Shown piece after piece: positions 10,931-21,359 of a stretch of 64,000 bases of DNA. This stretch comes from Ctenosaura bakeri. Lineage: Eukaryota > Chordata > Lepidosauria > Squamata > Iguanidae. The stretch covers positions 1 to 64,000 of the forward strand of contig CAOLHI010004224.1 of the NCBI GenBank assembly GCA_948474755.1, in the 5' to 3' direction. Numbering within the stretch: the stretch's first letter is position 1; each line of letters opens with the position of its first letter. A program made the translations under genes and the position numbers. The notes under the pieces were generated by a model. That model did not search any database, had not been told where the DNA came from, and worked only from the letters and a program-made list of their open reading frames with translations.

Positions 10931-10970
10931 TGTATTTAAGCAGACGTGTCTTTCAGCATGTGATTTGCAT
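10931..10970 (-). promoter_or_regulatory. Ig octamer promoter of IGHV A2
   Basis: Octamer ATGCAAAT on the minus strand (10963-10970) and a TATA-like CTTAAATACA (10931-10940), in the same positions as in A1. Confidence 0.85.
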
Positions 10971-12054
10971 CTGGGGTTCATCTTCCAGCCCACTCCTCCT
11001 CTCAGTATATAAAATAGTGTGTATACTGGCATGCTTCCGTGATCAAGAGGAAAGTTGTTGTTACTTCAAGAGTATAATCTGTGTTTCCCCAAGTTCCTCT
11101 GTTATGAGGTATGATCCAAATAGTTTGTGTTCTGCATAAATCACTATCCCCTTTAAACTTCAAAAGATTATCAAAGGTCAGTTTGCTTATACCGATTTTG
11201 GGTTTTTGTAATGCACAACCTGTCTTGCAGTAATTTTACCAGCTTCTGGTCCATTTCAAAGAAAAAACCTCAATTCCGCCGTTTCCTTTACCCTCTGATG
11301 GTTTGAAACCTTGTAATCCTTTAGACCTGTCCATTTGTCCTGGCCTATACAGATCAGAAGAGAGCCAGTGTATGGTAACAGATTGAGTTCTGGACTATTT
11401 ATCTATATATTTATTGACATAGTATTCCTGATCCTATATTGTGAGATCTCAGGACCTCTTATAATGGGATTCAAACAGGTTAAACAGGTTCAAATCAGAA
11501 AGATGATTTAAATTAAAAAAATAAACTAACACTTTGGGAAACTAAACCATGAATCCTCCATTGGCTAAGGAAACCTGCCAAGAGTGATACAACTCCATAT
11601 CCTCCACTTTCAGGATGCTCATTGGGAGATAGAATCTGGAACTGTTCTTCAAGGCAAGGAACAATTGCATTTGGCTTGTGGAGGAATAATAAGACATGTT
11701 CTTTGAACCTCAGTGAGACTACACTGAAGGCAGAGGTTACTATTTCTTCCTTACTTCTTCAGGGGGAGTGTAACCCCATCCAACTCAGGATGAATCCCTA
11801 ATCAACAACAACAAGCACCTCTGTCTTGTCTGAATTAAATTTTCAATTTGTGTGTCTTCATCCAGTCCATTCTTAATAATGAGCACCAATTTAGATTGGA
11901 GACAGCTTTGTTAGACTAAGGTGGAAAGGAGTGATAGAGCTGGCTGTCATCTGTATGCTGATGCACAGGACACTCCAAAACAACTCTCCCAGTGGTTCCA
12001 TAGATATGTGACATAGCACCTGGGACAAAAAAAGAACCCTGGTTGACTCATAGG

Positions 12055-12600
12055 CCAACAGTCAAGGCTGAGTCCCACAGTACCGCCTTCTGCATTTGCC
12101 ACTTGTGGAAAGAACAGTGTGATTTTAAAACAGTGCCTACAAATCTCATAGCAGCAAGTCCAGAAGAACACTATGGTTGATGGCTTCAAAACCCACCAAG
12201 AGCTCCAAAATGAAAAACAGGAACTCACTCTCCTTGTCCAGTTCCTCACATAGGTTGTCCACTAGACAACCCCCATGGACAAAGCTGAGAGAGACGAAGC
12301 CCTCTGCCTCATCCAGTGAGGTCTCTATGGTACACACATAGGACCATAGAGTCATAGAATCATAAAATTAGAAGGGCCTTCATGGGCCAGCAAGGTCAAA
12401 CCTCTATTCAATGCAGGATCTCCTGCTAAAGTATCTTGATTAAGTAACCATCCAGCCTCTTTTTGAAAGCACCCAGAGAAAATTCTACATTCAAGAAGTT
12501 CCTTCTTATGTTATGTTTAAAAAAATCTACTGTCCTGTAGCTTCAAACCAATAGACCTGGTTCTACCTCCTGCCCCAAATTGGCATGGTAATTCATAATC
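12055..12600 (-). mobile_element. LINE relics (unit 2 copies)
   Basis: Sister copies of the L2/Rex-like RT fragment (12,055-12,345, with EAINHSVLLDLLL at its end) and of the CR1-like 3' fragment (12,348-12,600) described in unit 1. Confidence 0.5.
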
Positions 12601-12941
12601 TGTTCATGAAAACTAGTTGTTTTCCCATTCACCAGTTGTTTTCCGATTCATTCATTCCCATTCCCCTGACATTCACCAGTACCATTTTCAACCTGGGAAA
12701 CTGTTACGAGGTCTATCCACATTCTTAGAGCTGGGGAACACTTTGTGGACATAAATCTATTTACTAACATACCCCACAAAACCCCACAATGGCCTGAATC
12801 TTGGCCAAAAATAACAACTGTTTATCATTAATACTTTCTTTTTTTCATGTAAGTACTTCCCCGTCAACAAGTGTTGTTGGTTTGTGGTTCTTTGGTGCCA
12901 CCCTATGGTGAATTCTCTTTTTTTAAAAAAAAAAAAACATT

Positions 12942-13000
12942 GTGTGTGTGTGTGTGTGCGTGCGCCCCTGTGTACGTGTGTGTGTGTGTGTGTGTGTTTG
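12942..13000. repeat. Interrupted (TG)n repeat
   Basis: Two TG blocks split by gcgtgcgcccctgtgtacg. Orthologous within the tandem array to the TG/AG tract at 3,324. Confidence 0.85.
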
Positions 13001-13021
13001 GGCTACTAGGACCCCACCCAC

Positions 13022-13100
13022 TAGGTTGCCTGCAAAGGATCACATGGCTGCATCCTTTACTTTCAGACTTCTCATCTGTAGATAAAAGTCAGAGTCCCTT
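13022..13100 (-). pseudogene. IGHV FR3 relic (unit 2)
   Basis: Minus-strand KRDSDFYLQMRSLKVKDAAM is followed by a TGA stop where the YYC motif should be. Duplicate of the stub at 3,411-3,490. It retains the KD of the KxED motif better than its sister. Confidence 0.68.
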
Positions 13101-13479
13101 TTCAAGGCTTTCAAACTGGCCTCAGAGGGAGACAAGCAGAGGCAGGCACAGTTCCAGTGTGCCTAGGCCCAAAGGCAAATGAAAAGACCTCTCTCCATAG
13201 CCACTGCCCTGACTGTGGAGGGAGAGAAGAAGAGGCAGTTTCTCCTCAACTTAATCCCCTGCCATTTTGCCATTCCCTTTGCCTTTTGTGTCATCCCTTA
13301 TTTACATTGTACGCCTGGGAGCAAGTAACTAGGGATTTTTAGTTGGCCTTTTACTTGTGTTGCAACACGTACAGTAATGACACTGTATAAATACATAAAA
13401 TAAGAACAACACCAACACAAAGTTGTGAAGAATACTGTCTGGTTTGGAGGGACCTGGATGATAATAACTAACAAACCAT

Positions 13480-13480
13480 G

Positions 13481-13509
<29 letters not shown>
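13480..13509. repeat. (TG)n microsatellite
   Basis: About 15 TG units, absent at the matching place of unit 1 (about 3,900), so it expanded after duplication. Confidence 0.9.
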
Positions 13510-13512
<3 letters not shown>

Positions 13513-14712
13513 AAACTCATGTATCTACTAGTTATTACAAAACCTGGATGATATTAGCTAAGAATCTATTCCAACTCTTTTCTGTTTTTCTGCTAAACCC
13601 CATGATGTGTCTTTACTCTTTAACTCATCATTGTATGCATGAATCTACTGAATGCTAAAAATCACATGTTGATACTCATATGGGAATAGATTCCTAGAGT
13701 GAAACACAGTGGCTTCCCCAAGTCAACTTTATGGAATTCATGGCTGATAGGAATCCATATTGCCATAGGTCTAGTCTAAAAATGAACATAGTTCATCAAA
13801 CTGTCCATCCTTGTATTCTGATGTAACAGACAAAACAAAACAAAACAAAGTCAGTCCTGTTGCAGACCTACAATCTTGGCTAGTTTGCAAGTTTACAGTT
13901 TAGAGTTTTTAGAAGGAGAGCCAATTTTACATCCGTAATGTTTCATGTGTACATGAAGCTATCAAGTGATATGCATGCATACATTAGCCAGTGGTATTCT
14001 GATCACCATGGCTTTGAATAAAATTCAATAATCTCATGGGTGTTGGCTGGAACTGGCTGGAATTATTATGAAATGTTTTCATAAATGGACTTATATTTTC
14101 AGTAAGAAAATTGAGCCATTTTGCAACATCTGTACTCAGCAAGGAGTTGCTGTTAGGGATCTAGCAAAGTGACTGCTGTGCATTGGGAATGATGAACAAA
14201 GGGACTAATGCACATCAGGACACTGGCAGTGGAATGCCAAGGCAATCAAGACACTTTTGCCAGTGTCTCATTTCACATTTTTGCAATTCACTAACAGGGT
14301 CCCTTAGTGCCTCTGTTACATAGCTAAGTATGCATGAAGTCATGCAAAATAGACCGTGATAGAGAATTCCAGCCATTGTTTTTTTTTAAAGGATGTGAAA
14401 TTAATGTTGTACATAACTCATGCATAAACATCTGACTGTGGGATAGATTGCAAATCTGAAGAAAAAAAAATGACCGTGACAGCTGCAGATAATGAGGTCA
14501 GAAGTGGTTGGCTGAGGAGCATTTGAAGCATGACCACACTGGAAATTAGTTTGGTGGGTTCAACAAGGCTATTTCCTGTTTTTTCTTCTTGGAGTCTTAT
14601 GGGCTTTCTGTTATGAAACTTGCAGTAATTGCTGTGACCAGTCTTATCTCATTAAACACAACCAGGAATATCTCCTAGTAATGGATTGAAAAGTGGTCAT
14701 GAATATTCAGAT

Positions 14713-15159
14713 TAGAGATGGGCCAAGTGAACCCTCAAATCCTTGAATCCTGGGCAAGGATATCAGATTCAGGGATCTGAATAAGTGAATCGAAACTCAG
14801 ATCCTGCCCTGGCTGGGGAGAAGGTGGCAGGGAGCGCAATGTCATGCTCCCCTCGCTTCTCCTCCCAGCCTTGGGCAGATCCTGCCTGAGCTGGGCCGCA
14901 AAAGCTGATGGAGAGTGCAATCTTGTGCTCCCTGCTCTGTTGCTGCCAGCTGTGGTCCCAATTCTGCCCAGGGAAGACTGCAAATGCTGGCGGTGAATGA
15001 GCTGTCATGCTTCCCACTGTGCTGCCACCAATCGCAGGCTCGATCCTTTTTTTTTTTAAAGAATTCAAAAGATTTGAGATTCATGAGATTCATTGATTCC
15101 CAGAACCTTCCAGGGAATCAGATCTGGATTCAGAAAATTCTGGATTTGTCCCATCTCTA
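14713..15159. mobile_element. Non-autonomous hAT element, 8-bp target duplication
   Basis: Ends TAGAGATGGGCCAA and TTTGTCCCATCTCTA are inverted repeats. Perfect 8-bp duplications ATTCAGAT flank it (14,705-14,712 and 15,160-15,167), which is diagnostic of hAT transposition. It has no transposase ORF and a GC-rich middle. It sits at the junction where IGHV B is missing from unit 2. A longer relative is at 52,876-53,687 in the opposite orientation. Confidence 0.85.
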
Positions 15160-15727
15160 ATTCAGATTCAATTTGAGAAAAATGACCAAATTAATTTTCA
15201 TCAATCTTCATGGCAATTTATAAAACAATATGAATTTCATTTCTGCTAGCGATCGATGTTTGGGTGACCTCACACACTGTGAGCCCCAGAAAATCTAATG
15301 CATCTGACTAGATGGTCCCTGTTTCCTTACAACCCTTTCCAGGGATTCTTTTTCAGGCTTCAACATCGAGTAAGTTAGCAGCATATTTATACCACATAGC
15401 CTATCTCCACCTTCTTCCCATAAACTCCCCTTTTCCACCTTATCACATCTCATTGGCTAAAGGAAGTCATGTCAGTGTCAGAGCCAATCCATTGTCCTTC
15501 CCATGATCCTGTGTGCAGATCCCCCAAGTTCACCCTTTCTATAGCCTGTCCATTACAGTAGCCATTTAAGTTCCAGTAACAAAGAACTTGCATACATCCA
15601 AAGTGTTTTGCTTCTATCTAAGGCAAACAGAACTAAAAATATCAGAAGTGTCCTGAGATATCTCATTCCAAGGAAATCAGGTCCCATTGTGCTGCTGTGC
15701 AATCTTCCAGTTCTCCCTACTTTGAAG

Positions 15728-15950
15728 TGCTGTTGTTGTGTGCCTTCAAATCATTTCCAAATCATGGTGAACACGTTTTTTTCTTGGCAGGATTTGTTCA
15801 GATGAGCTTTACCATTGCCTTCTTCTGATGCTGAGAGAGTGTGACTCCCAAGATCACCCAGTGGGTTTCCATACCCAAGCAGGGTTTTGAAACCTGGTCT
15901 CCCAGAGTTGTTGTCCAATGCTTAAACCACTACATCACATTGGCTCCCCA
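15728..15950 (-). mobile_element. tRNA-derived SINE
   Basis: Minus-strand copy of the reptile tRNA-headed SINE. On the plus strand it runs from tgttgttgtgtgccttcaaa to ccactacatcacattggctc, the reverse of the promoter head. Recognised by the cacccagtgggtttcca core shared with nine other copies here. Confidence 0.75.
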
Positions 15951-16069
15951 CTTCGAAGTGAGAGGGCAATAAAATCTAGTTTCATTTCTCATATTTCACA
16001 TGATGCTGATCCATTAAGTCCATAACTAATATCCAAGCAAGAATTTCTTGCAGATATAAAAGGTGTGCT

Positions 16070-16262
16070 TGTATTGTTATTGTATGCCTTCAAGTCATTT
16101 CTGACATATGATGACCCTAACACAAACCTATCATGGGCTTTTCTGGGGCTGAGAGTGTGTGACACACCCAAGGTCACCCAGCGGGTGTCTATGGCCAAGC
16201 TGGGAATTGAGCCATGGTCTCCAAGACCACAGTCCAATGCTCAAGCAACTACTAGGCCTAGT
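16070..16262 (-). mobile_element. tRNA-derived SINE
   Basis: Second minus-strand copy close to the previous one, with the same gtatgccttcaagtcatttc tail and aaggtcacccagcgggt core. Confidence 0.75.
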
Positions 16263-16339
16263 TGTTCCTTTAGTGTACTTTTCTTTTCACTCAGACTGTT
16301 TGCTTCCAAATGAACTTGGAAATCTTCCACCAGCCAGAT

Positions 16340-16378
16340 GGTTTTTTGCAAGCTTCTGATTCACTTCCTCTCAGTGTG
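16340..16378 (-). promoter_or_regulatory. RSS of IGHV C (23-bp spacer)
   Basis: Heptamer CACACTG (16372-16378), 23-bp spacer, nonamer CAAAAAACC (16340-16348). Heptamer and nonamer are each slightly off consensus. Confidence 0.8.
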
Positions 16379-16844
16379 TACCACTTGCACAGTAATACAC
16401 AGCAGTGTCTCCCAGTTTCAGGCTGTGCGTTTGCAAATACAGTAGGTTGTTTGAGTTGTCCCTGGAGATGGTGAAGCGTCCCTTCACTTGGTCTGAGTAA
16501 TACATGGTAGATGAGGCTGAGTTTATGTATGCCACCCATTCGACACCTTTTCCAGGAGCTTGCCTCAGCCAGTGTGCCCCATAGCTGCTGAAGGTATACC
16601 CAGAGACTTGGCAGGAGAGGTGGAGGGAATCCCCGGGCTTTTTGATACCACCTCCAGACTCCACCATCTGGACCTCTGATTGAACACCTGGGGGGAGGGA
16701 AAAAAAGTTTCACATATTAACTCAAACATAACATATTAACTCAAAGAAGGTGCTGTTCTTCAGTTATATGGAAAGAGAAAAGTTACCTCTAAAAACTGCT
16801 AAAAAGGAAAAACACTGAAGCCAAAATTTCACTTTTCTTTCCAT
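16379..16844 (-). CDS. IGHV: IGHV segment C (IGHV3-like), leader plus V exon
   Basis: The leader exon (16787-16844, 58 bp, longer than the 46 bp of the other IGHV here) encodes [20 protein letters not shown] ending at a GTAACT donor. The V exon (16379-16687) follows a C-rich CAG acceptor, and the junction reads [14 protein letters not shown]. Landmarks: [55 protein letters not shown]1 and FR3 are IGHV3-like (clan III). Open and flanked by promoter and RSS. Possible weakness: the FR3 end reads [10 protein letters not shown] where EDTA is usual. Confidence 0.93.
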
Positions 16845-16932
16845 TTCTTTCAAAGGTGTGGAATGAAAAGTGGTTACCAACTCACTGGATTGCTGTATCT
16901 AAATGGAGTTGGGTCAAGCAGACAACACAACT

Positions 16933-16964
16933 AATTTATAGAGGAACCACTGCTGTATTTACAT
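16933..16964 (-). promoter_or_regulatory. Variant octamer and TATA of IGHV C
   Basis: Minus-strand ATGTAAAT (16957-16964), one mismatch from the octamer, with TATAAATT (16933-16940) downstream, about 90 bp before the leader ATG. Confidence 0.65.
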
Positions 16965-17190
16965 ACGCTTAAAGATAAAAGAGCCTCAGTTGTCTTTGGT
17001 GCTTCTGTTTGTCTTTGTCTTGGTGCAACCTCTAAAGCTGTTTCCTTTGTCCCAGTAGATGGGGAAACTCTAGAAAAGGGGCTGTACTTGCTGAATGACT
17101 TCAGAAAGGGAAGGACAACTGGAAGTAGAGAGAAGCTCTGGTTGCCAGGGCTAAGGTGTCAGCCCTTTTCACTTTGAATAAGGCACTGGT

Positions 17191-17490
17191 AGAGCCAGAG
17201 TGCTATAGTAGTTTGAGCACTGGACTACAACTCTGGAGGTAGAGTTCAAATCCCCACTCAGCCATGGAAATCTGCTGGGTAACCCTGGGCAAGTCACATT
17301 CTCTCAACCTCAGAGGAACAAAAAGGAAATCTTCCTCTGAACAAATCTTGGCAAGAAAAAACTATTATTGGTGGTGGTTATTATTATTATCTTTATTTAT
17401 ATCCCAATTTTTGCCAGCATTGGGCCTCAAAGTATTTTAAGGGGTGCCACGAGCTGGAAATAACTTGAAAGCACACAACAATAACAAGCC
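17191..17490 (+). mobile_element. tRNA-derived SINE
   Basis: Plus-strand copy: A-box-like gtagtttgagcactggac, B-box-like gagttcaaatccc, core ccatggaaatctgctgggta, tail gaaagcacacaacaataaca. The (TTA)n stretch inside at 17,379-17,392 is a later expansion or insertion. Confidence 0.8.
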
Positions 17491-17552
17491 AACAGTGCTT
17501 ATGTTCTGAAAAAAAAAATGAGGGGCAATACTGGTAATTCCTTTCCCTCGTC

Positions 17553-18027
17553 CAGTGATGTAGACTCAAGTCGATTGACTTGGACTCAAGTCAGACTTAA
17601 GTCATTTCAGTGACTTGACTTGGACTTGACTTGGCAAAAATTACACACTGACTCCACGCGATTTGAGACTTTCATATTTTGAGTGACTGACTTGCTATCC
17701 TTGATTCAGTAACATAACACATTCCTCCAGAAACCTAACAGTTTCCTGGTCACATGAGAATCTCTCTCAAGCCCAAAGTGTGGACACATTTCTCAGAGGG
17801 AACAGAAAATGGGCTGGAGGTTGGGGTTGAGGTCTGCTCAGCAGCATGTCCCTGCTTCATATAGGAGAAGCTTTCTCAAACTTTTCCTAAGAGCAGAAGG
17901 CAAGACTTATGTCCAGAGTATGGGGTGCATCTCTCAGAGGATAACAGAAAATGTGTTAGGCAATGGGCTTGATGAAGAAGGATCCTTTCTTTTAAAGCTC
18001 TTGAAGTTTCAGTAATGGGGAATAAGT
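17553..18027. mobile_element. Truncated hAT element (CAGTGATGTA family)
   Basis: Starts CAGTGATGTAGACTCAAGTC and carries the gacttgacttggacttgact internal repeats of the elements at 20,127 and 33,420. It is cut off at about 18,027, where a half MITE follows. Confidence 0.7.
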
Positions 18028-18140
18028 AATGAGCCTCAGGTCCCTCCCTAAACTGCAAACCCTGAATTTCATAGGATGTTGAAAGTGGAATAAAAGTCTG
18101 TATAACAGCTATAACAGTCCAGTGCCGAAATGGCCATAGA
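18028..18140. mobile_element. Half copy of palindromic MITE
   Basis: One arm of the GGCCATTTCCGCAC family (ccctccctaaactgcaaacc to gtgccgaaatggcc), without its partner arm. Confidence 0.65.
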
Positions 18141-18620
18141 GGCTTGTATGTAAAATGGTTAGATGGGAACAGGATAAGATAGAGTTAGGGCTGTCAAAGA
18201 TGGAGTGAAGACTAACCAAGGAAGAAAGAAATGGACAAGGTCTGAACAGGGTTTTGGGAGCTGGGAATATGGAAAGAGTACAGGGGATCAATGGTCCACT
18301 TAATTATTATATAATAAATGTATACTGGTTTTATTTTCTACAACTGTGTCTGAACGTCTTCATTTAAGAACTGAAAGAACTGGTGATCACACTTTACCAC
18401 ACTGGATCCACTAGTTAACACAGCTAGTTGTCCAGACTAGCAGTCACTTTGAGGCCCAAATTCCAGATCTATGGAGGGATCTTGAGGGTAAAAGGGCAAG
18501 GTGAGCGATAGGACCCCAAGGGTTGGACCTGTGGGATGAACCTGGATAGGGGATCCACCACAGGTGCTCATCCATATAATATACTAGATACTGTAAAAGA
18601 AACACAAAGGAGAAAGGCTC

Positions 18621-19267
18621 AGGCCATTTCTGCACCACAGTGGTCCTTTTCGCACGTTACCCATTCGTCCGGCTGGGGGGCGGGCGTCTTGCGCCAAAAG
18701 CCTCGGCAGGAATGCTGCTGCTTCCCTGCTGCTTGAGTTCTGCAGTGCTTCCTAGTCGCATGAGTGTGGGGCGAGTGCCGCACGCCCCACCCCTGCCTAC
18801 CACAGTGCAATGTGGGAATTGCAGGCTAGTGCTGAGGCAGGAAGCATGACCGGGCCGGCTCCCAAGGCTCCGCAGGACAGGTAAGTGTGCACGGGCCCTG
18901 GGAGCATTGTGCGACCACACACCATTTTTGGCTTGAAGCCAAAAATGAAAAGGTGCATGTGCAGTCCACTTTAGGCTCTTGAGCATTGCATAAATGAGAG
19001 TGCATCATATGGACTGCTCCTCCCATTTACACAATGCTCAAGGGGCCCTTTCGCTTTAGAAACAGTATGCGAAAAGACCCATTGTTATAGTGCTATTATT
19101 CCACTTTCAACATCCTGTGGCATTCTGAGGTTTGTAGTTTACTGACGCCCAAGAGCTATCTGGTTGAGGATTCTAAGTGCCCCTCCCTAAACTGAAAACC
19201 CCAGGATTCCATAGGATGTTGAAAGTGGAATGATAGCACTATAACAGTGTAGTGTGGAAATGGCCTC
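18621..19267. mobile_element. Palindromic MITE interrupted by a second MITE
   Basis: The outer element (ggccatttctgcaccaca, then ttgttatagtgctattattc, ending gtggaaatggcc) is split by the GC-rich element at 18,642-19,079 and continues after it. The GC-rich family was therefore active after this palindromic copy had landed. Confidence 0.75.
18642..19079. mobile_element. Harbinger-like GC-rich MITE (nested)
   Basis: Inverted ends GGTCCTTTTCGCAC and TGCGAAAAGACC. The internal caccatttttggcttgaagc phrase is shared with 4,095 and 9,069. No coding capacity. Confidence 0.72.
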
Positions 19268-19346
19268 AGCCTAAATGTTACAATAGAGCTATGTTCTATC
19301 AATGCCTCCTAGTGGTCCAAAGGAAGCATGACCTGCTGTTCCTGGA

Positions 19347-19374
19347 CCTTTTTGCTGCAGGGTTATTCACAGTG
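19347..19374 (-). promoter_or_regulatory. Atypical RSS of IGHV D (12-bp spacer)
   Basis: Heptamer CACTGTG (19368-19374), 12-bp spacer (19356-19367), nonamer-like GCAAAAAGG (19347-19355, 6 of 9 consensus positions). At the usual 22-23 bp only CCAGGAACA or CAGGAACAG is found, which is no better than 5 of 9. An IGHV should carry a 23-type signal, so either this is a true 12-RSS or the functional nonamer is very poor. Confidence 0.6.
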
Positions 19375-19870
19375 CCTCCCTCCGTGTGCAGTAATACATA
19401 GCTGTGTCTTCTGCCTTCAGGTTTGTCATTTGCAGGTAGAAATTTGAGCCATCTTTTGAGGCTGTGAATTGCCCCTGGATGGTGGGAGAATAAAAGTTTG
19501 TGACAGAAGGTTTCCAATATGTGATCAGCCACTCAGGGACTTGCCCAGGTTTTTGTCTCAGCCAAGACATCCACCATTGGTCAGCTTTGTCCATGGTGCA
19601 TGTCAGTTGGGTTGACTCTCCAGGTCGCTTCACCTCATCCTTTGACTGGATCAAGACAACTTGAAAATGGGCACCTGCAAGAGAAAAGAGAGAGAGATTG
19701 TGGGGAACAGAAATCCCCTTTCCTTCTGTACTTTGGAATGAAGTTTGAAAAGCTTCAAAAAATATTTAAAACTGCAAGCCAGTGTTAAGATATTTCAGTC
19801 TAAAGTCAGCAGATTTCAAGATACCTTTCAAGGTAGCCAAAAGGGCAATGCAATGATACCAGGAGTACAT
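19375..19870 (-). CDS. IGHV: IGHV segment D (divergent IGHV), leader plus V exon
   Basis: The leader exon (19825-19870) encodes [16 protein letters not shown], with an atypical GTATCT donor. The V exon (19375-19674) follows a CTCTTGCAG acceptor and opens [20 protein letters not shown]. Landmarks: [35 protein letters not shown]. The VVLIQS and VKRPGES start resembles VH types common in fish and reptiles rather than mammalian clans. CDR1 is short, with a WW pair. Open throughout. The RSS is unusual because its best nonamer lies 12 bp from the heptamer. A dead duplicate (D') lies 2 kb upstream in its own orientation. Confidence 0.88.
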
Positions 19871-20009
19871 TTGTGTTGTTTTCAAGGGAAATGTTCACAG
19901 AACTGTCAGTGTAAACTTTCTTTGCCTAGGGGATCTGCAGGGTTGCCTGAGATTTTAGTGGCCAGAATTTGAATTATTTGTGACCTGCAAAGGAAATGCC
20001 TCCTCCTCT

Positions 20010-20017
20010 ATTTGCAT
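20010..20017 (-). promoter_or_regulatory. Octamer of IGHV D promoter
   Basis: Perfect ATGCAAAT on the minus strand, about 140 bp before the leader ATG. Confidence 0.78.
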
Positions 20018-20126
20018 ATCTCTATTGATAAAAGATAATGTCCTGTTGAGACAATAGCTTCCCACATCAGGCTGTTAGGGGATCCATCACAGAAGCTCAT
20101 CCATACAAAATACTAGATACTGTAAG

Positions 20127-21014
20127 CAGTGAAGCAAAGCAGACTCAAGTCAATTGACCCGGACTCAAATCGGACTTAAGTCGCTCCAGTGACTCGACTC
20201 AGGCCATTTCCGCACTAGGCTGTTCTAGCGCTATGATTCCACTTGCAACATCCTATGGAATCCTGGGGTTTGCAGTTTAGGGAGGGGCTGGCCCTAAACT
20301 GCAAACCCCAGGATTCCATAGGATGTTGCAAGTGGAATCATAGCGCTAGAACAGCCTAGTGCGGAAATGGCCTCAGACTCGATTCGGCTATAAATGAGGC
20401 ACTGACTTGACTTGACTTGACTTGAGACTTGGATATTTTTAGTGACTGACTTGCTGCCCTTGGTTCAGTAATATAAAACACATTCATTCAGAACAGCAGT
20501 TCCATCTATTTTTGCCCACTGGTCACATGACAATTCATCTGAAGCCCGGAGTGTGGGTCATTTCTCAGAGGGGAACAGCAAACAGGTTAGGCAATGGGCT
20601 TGAGGTCTGCTTAGCAGCCTGTCTCAACTGCATATCAGAGCAGCCTTCTAAAACTTCTCCTCAGAGCAGAAGATAAGACTTAATCCCAAAGGGCAGGGTG
20701 CATTTCTCAAAGGGGAACAGCAAATTTATTAGGCAGCGGGCTTGGAGGAAGGATCCTTCCTTCTAAAACTTTTGAAGCTTCAGTAATGGGAAGTAAGAAG
20801 GATCCTATTCCCCATTTTTGAAGCTGCAGGTGGCAAAATCAAAAATGTGGAGGGCCAACTCTGCCTAAATTTTCAAAACTGACTTTATTTGACTCTCCCC
20901 AGAAATTCTGCAATATAGGTTAGGACATAAAATTGGCTCCTAGACTTGACACTTGACTTGAGACTTAAAAGTAGAGACCTGAGACTTGGAATAAAAGGCT
21001 TAAATACATCACTG
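20127..21014. mobile_element. hAT element with 8-bp target duplication
   Basis: Starts CAGTGAAGCA and ends CATCACTG. Flanks are ACTGTAAG (20,119-20,126) and ACTGTGAG (21,015-21,022). The D unit has the uninterrupted site (about 18,595, actgtaaaagaaacacaaag). The interior carries CTTGA-rich repeats, no ORF, and a nested palindromic MITE at 20,202. Confidence 0.82.
20202..20372. mobile_element. Perfect palindromic MITE, 81-bp arms
   Basis: Arms 20,202-20,282 and 20,292-20,372 are exact reverse complements over 81 bp with a 9-nt loop. TCA is duplicated on both sides (20,199-20,201 and 20,373-20,375). Ends are GGCCATTTCCGCAC. Perfect arms suggest recent origin or correction by hairpin-mediated conversion. 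It lies inside the hAT element, so it is younger than that insertion. Confidence 0.9.
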
Positions 21015-21052
21015 ACTGTGAGAGAATCACAAAGGAGAAAGGCTCAGTTTAA

Positions 21053-21254
21053 GGCCATTTCCATACTACATTGTTATCATGTATTATTCTACTTTCAACA
21101 TCCTGTGGAATCCTGGGATTTGCAGTTTAGAGAGGGGCATTTAAGGATTCTCAGCCAGAGAGCTCTTTGGTCCCAATAAACAACAAACCCCAGAATCCCA
21201 CAGGATATTGAAAATGGAATAAGAGCACTAAAATAATGTAGTGCAGAAATGGTC
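21053..21254. mobile_element. Palindromic MITE copy
   Basis: Diverged full-length member of the GGCCATTTCC family (arms with ttcaacatcctgtggaatcc). It corresponds to the copy at 18,621 in the D unit, so it predates the D/D' duplication. Confidence 0.75.
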
Positions 21255-21359
21255 AAAAAGTTACAATAGAGATGTGTTTGACCAATGCCTCCTAGTGGTC
21301 CAAAGGGAGTGTGGCAGCTGCAGTTCCTAGACTTTTCTGCTGCAGGGTTATTCACAGTT

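Larger units (their letters stand above)
1..15550. repeat. Tandem duplication of an 8.4-kb IGHV unit
   Basis: Position 1 corresponds to about 8,440 (tctatactgggcccttayat). Collinear similarity then runs through the A segments (612-1137 with 10,320-10,845), the LINE relics, the FR3 relics, the TG repeats and the flank of B, up to about 15,550, which matches 8,240-8,430 at the end of unit 1. Differences include the MITE at 4,095 (unit 1 only), IGHV B (unit 1 only), and a hAT element and an extra local duplication (unit 2 only). Confidence 0.85.

Noticed and set aside
17205..17275. tRNA gene candidates at SINE heads
   Set aside because: A- and B-box-like motifs are present but the cloverleaf is not maintained, and the sequence continues into a SINE body in many copies.
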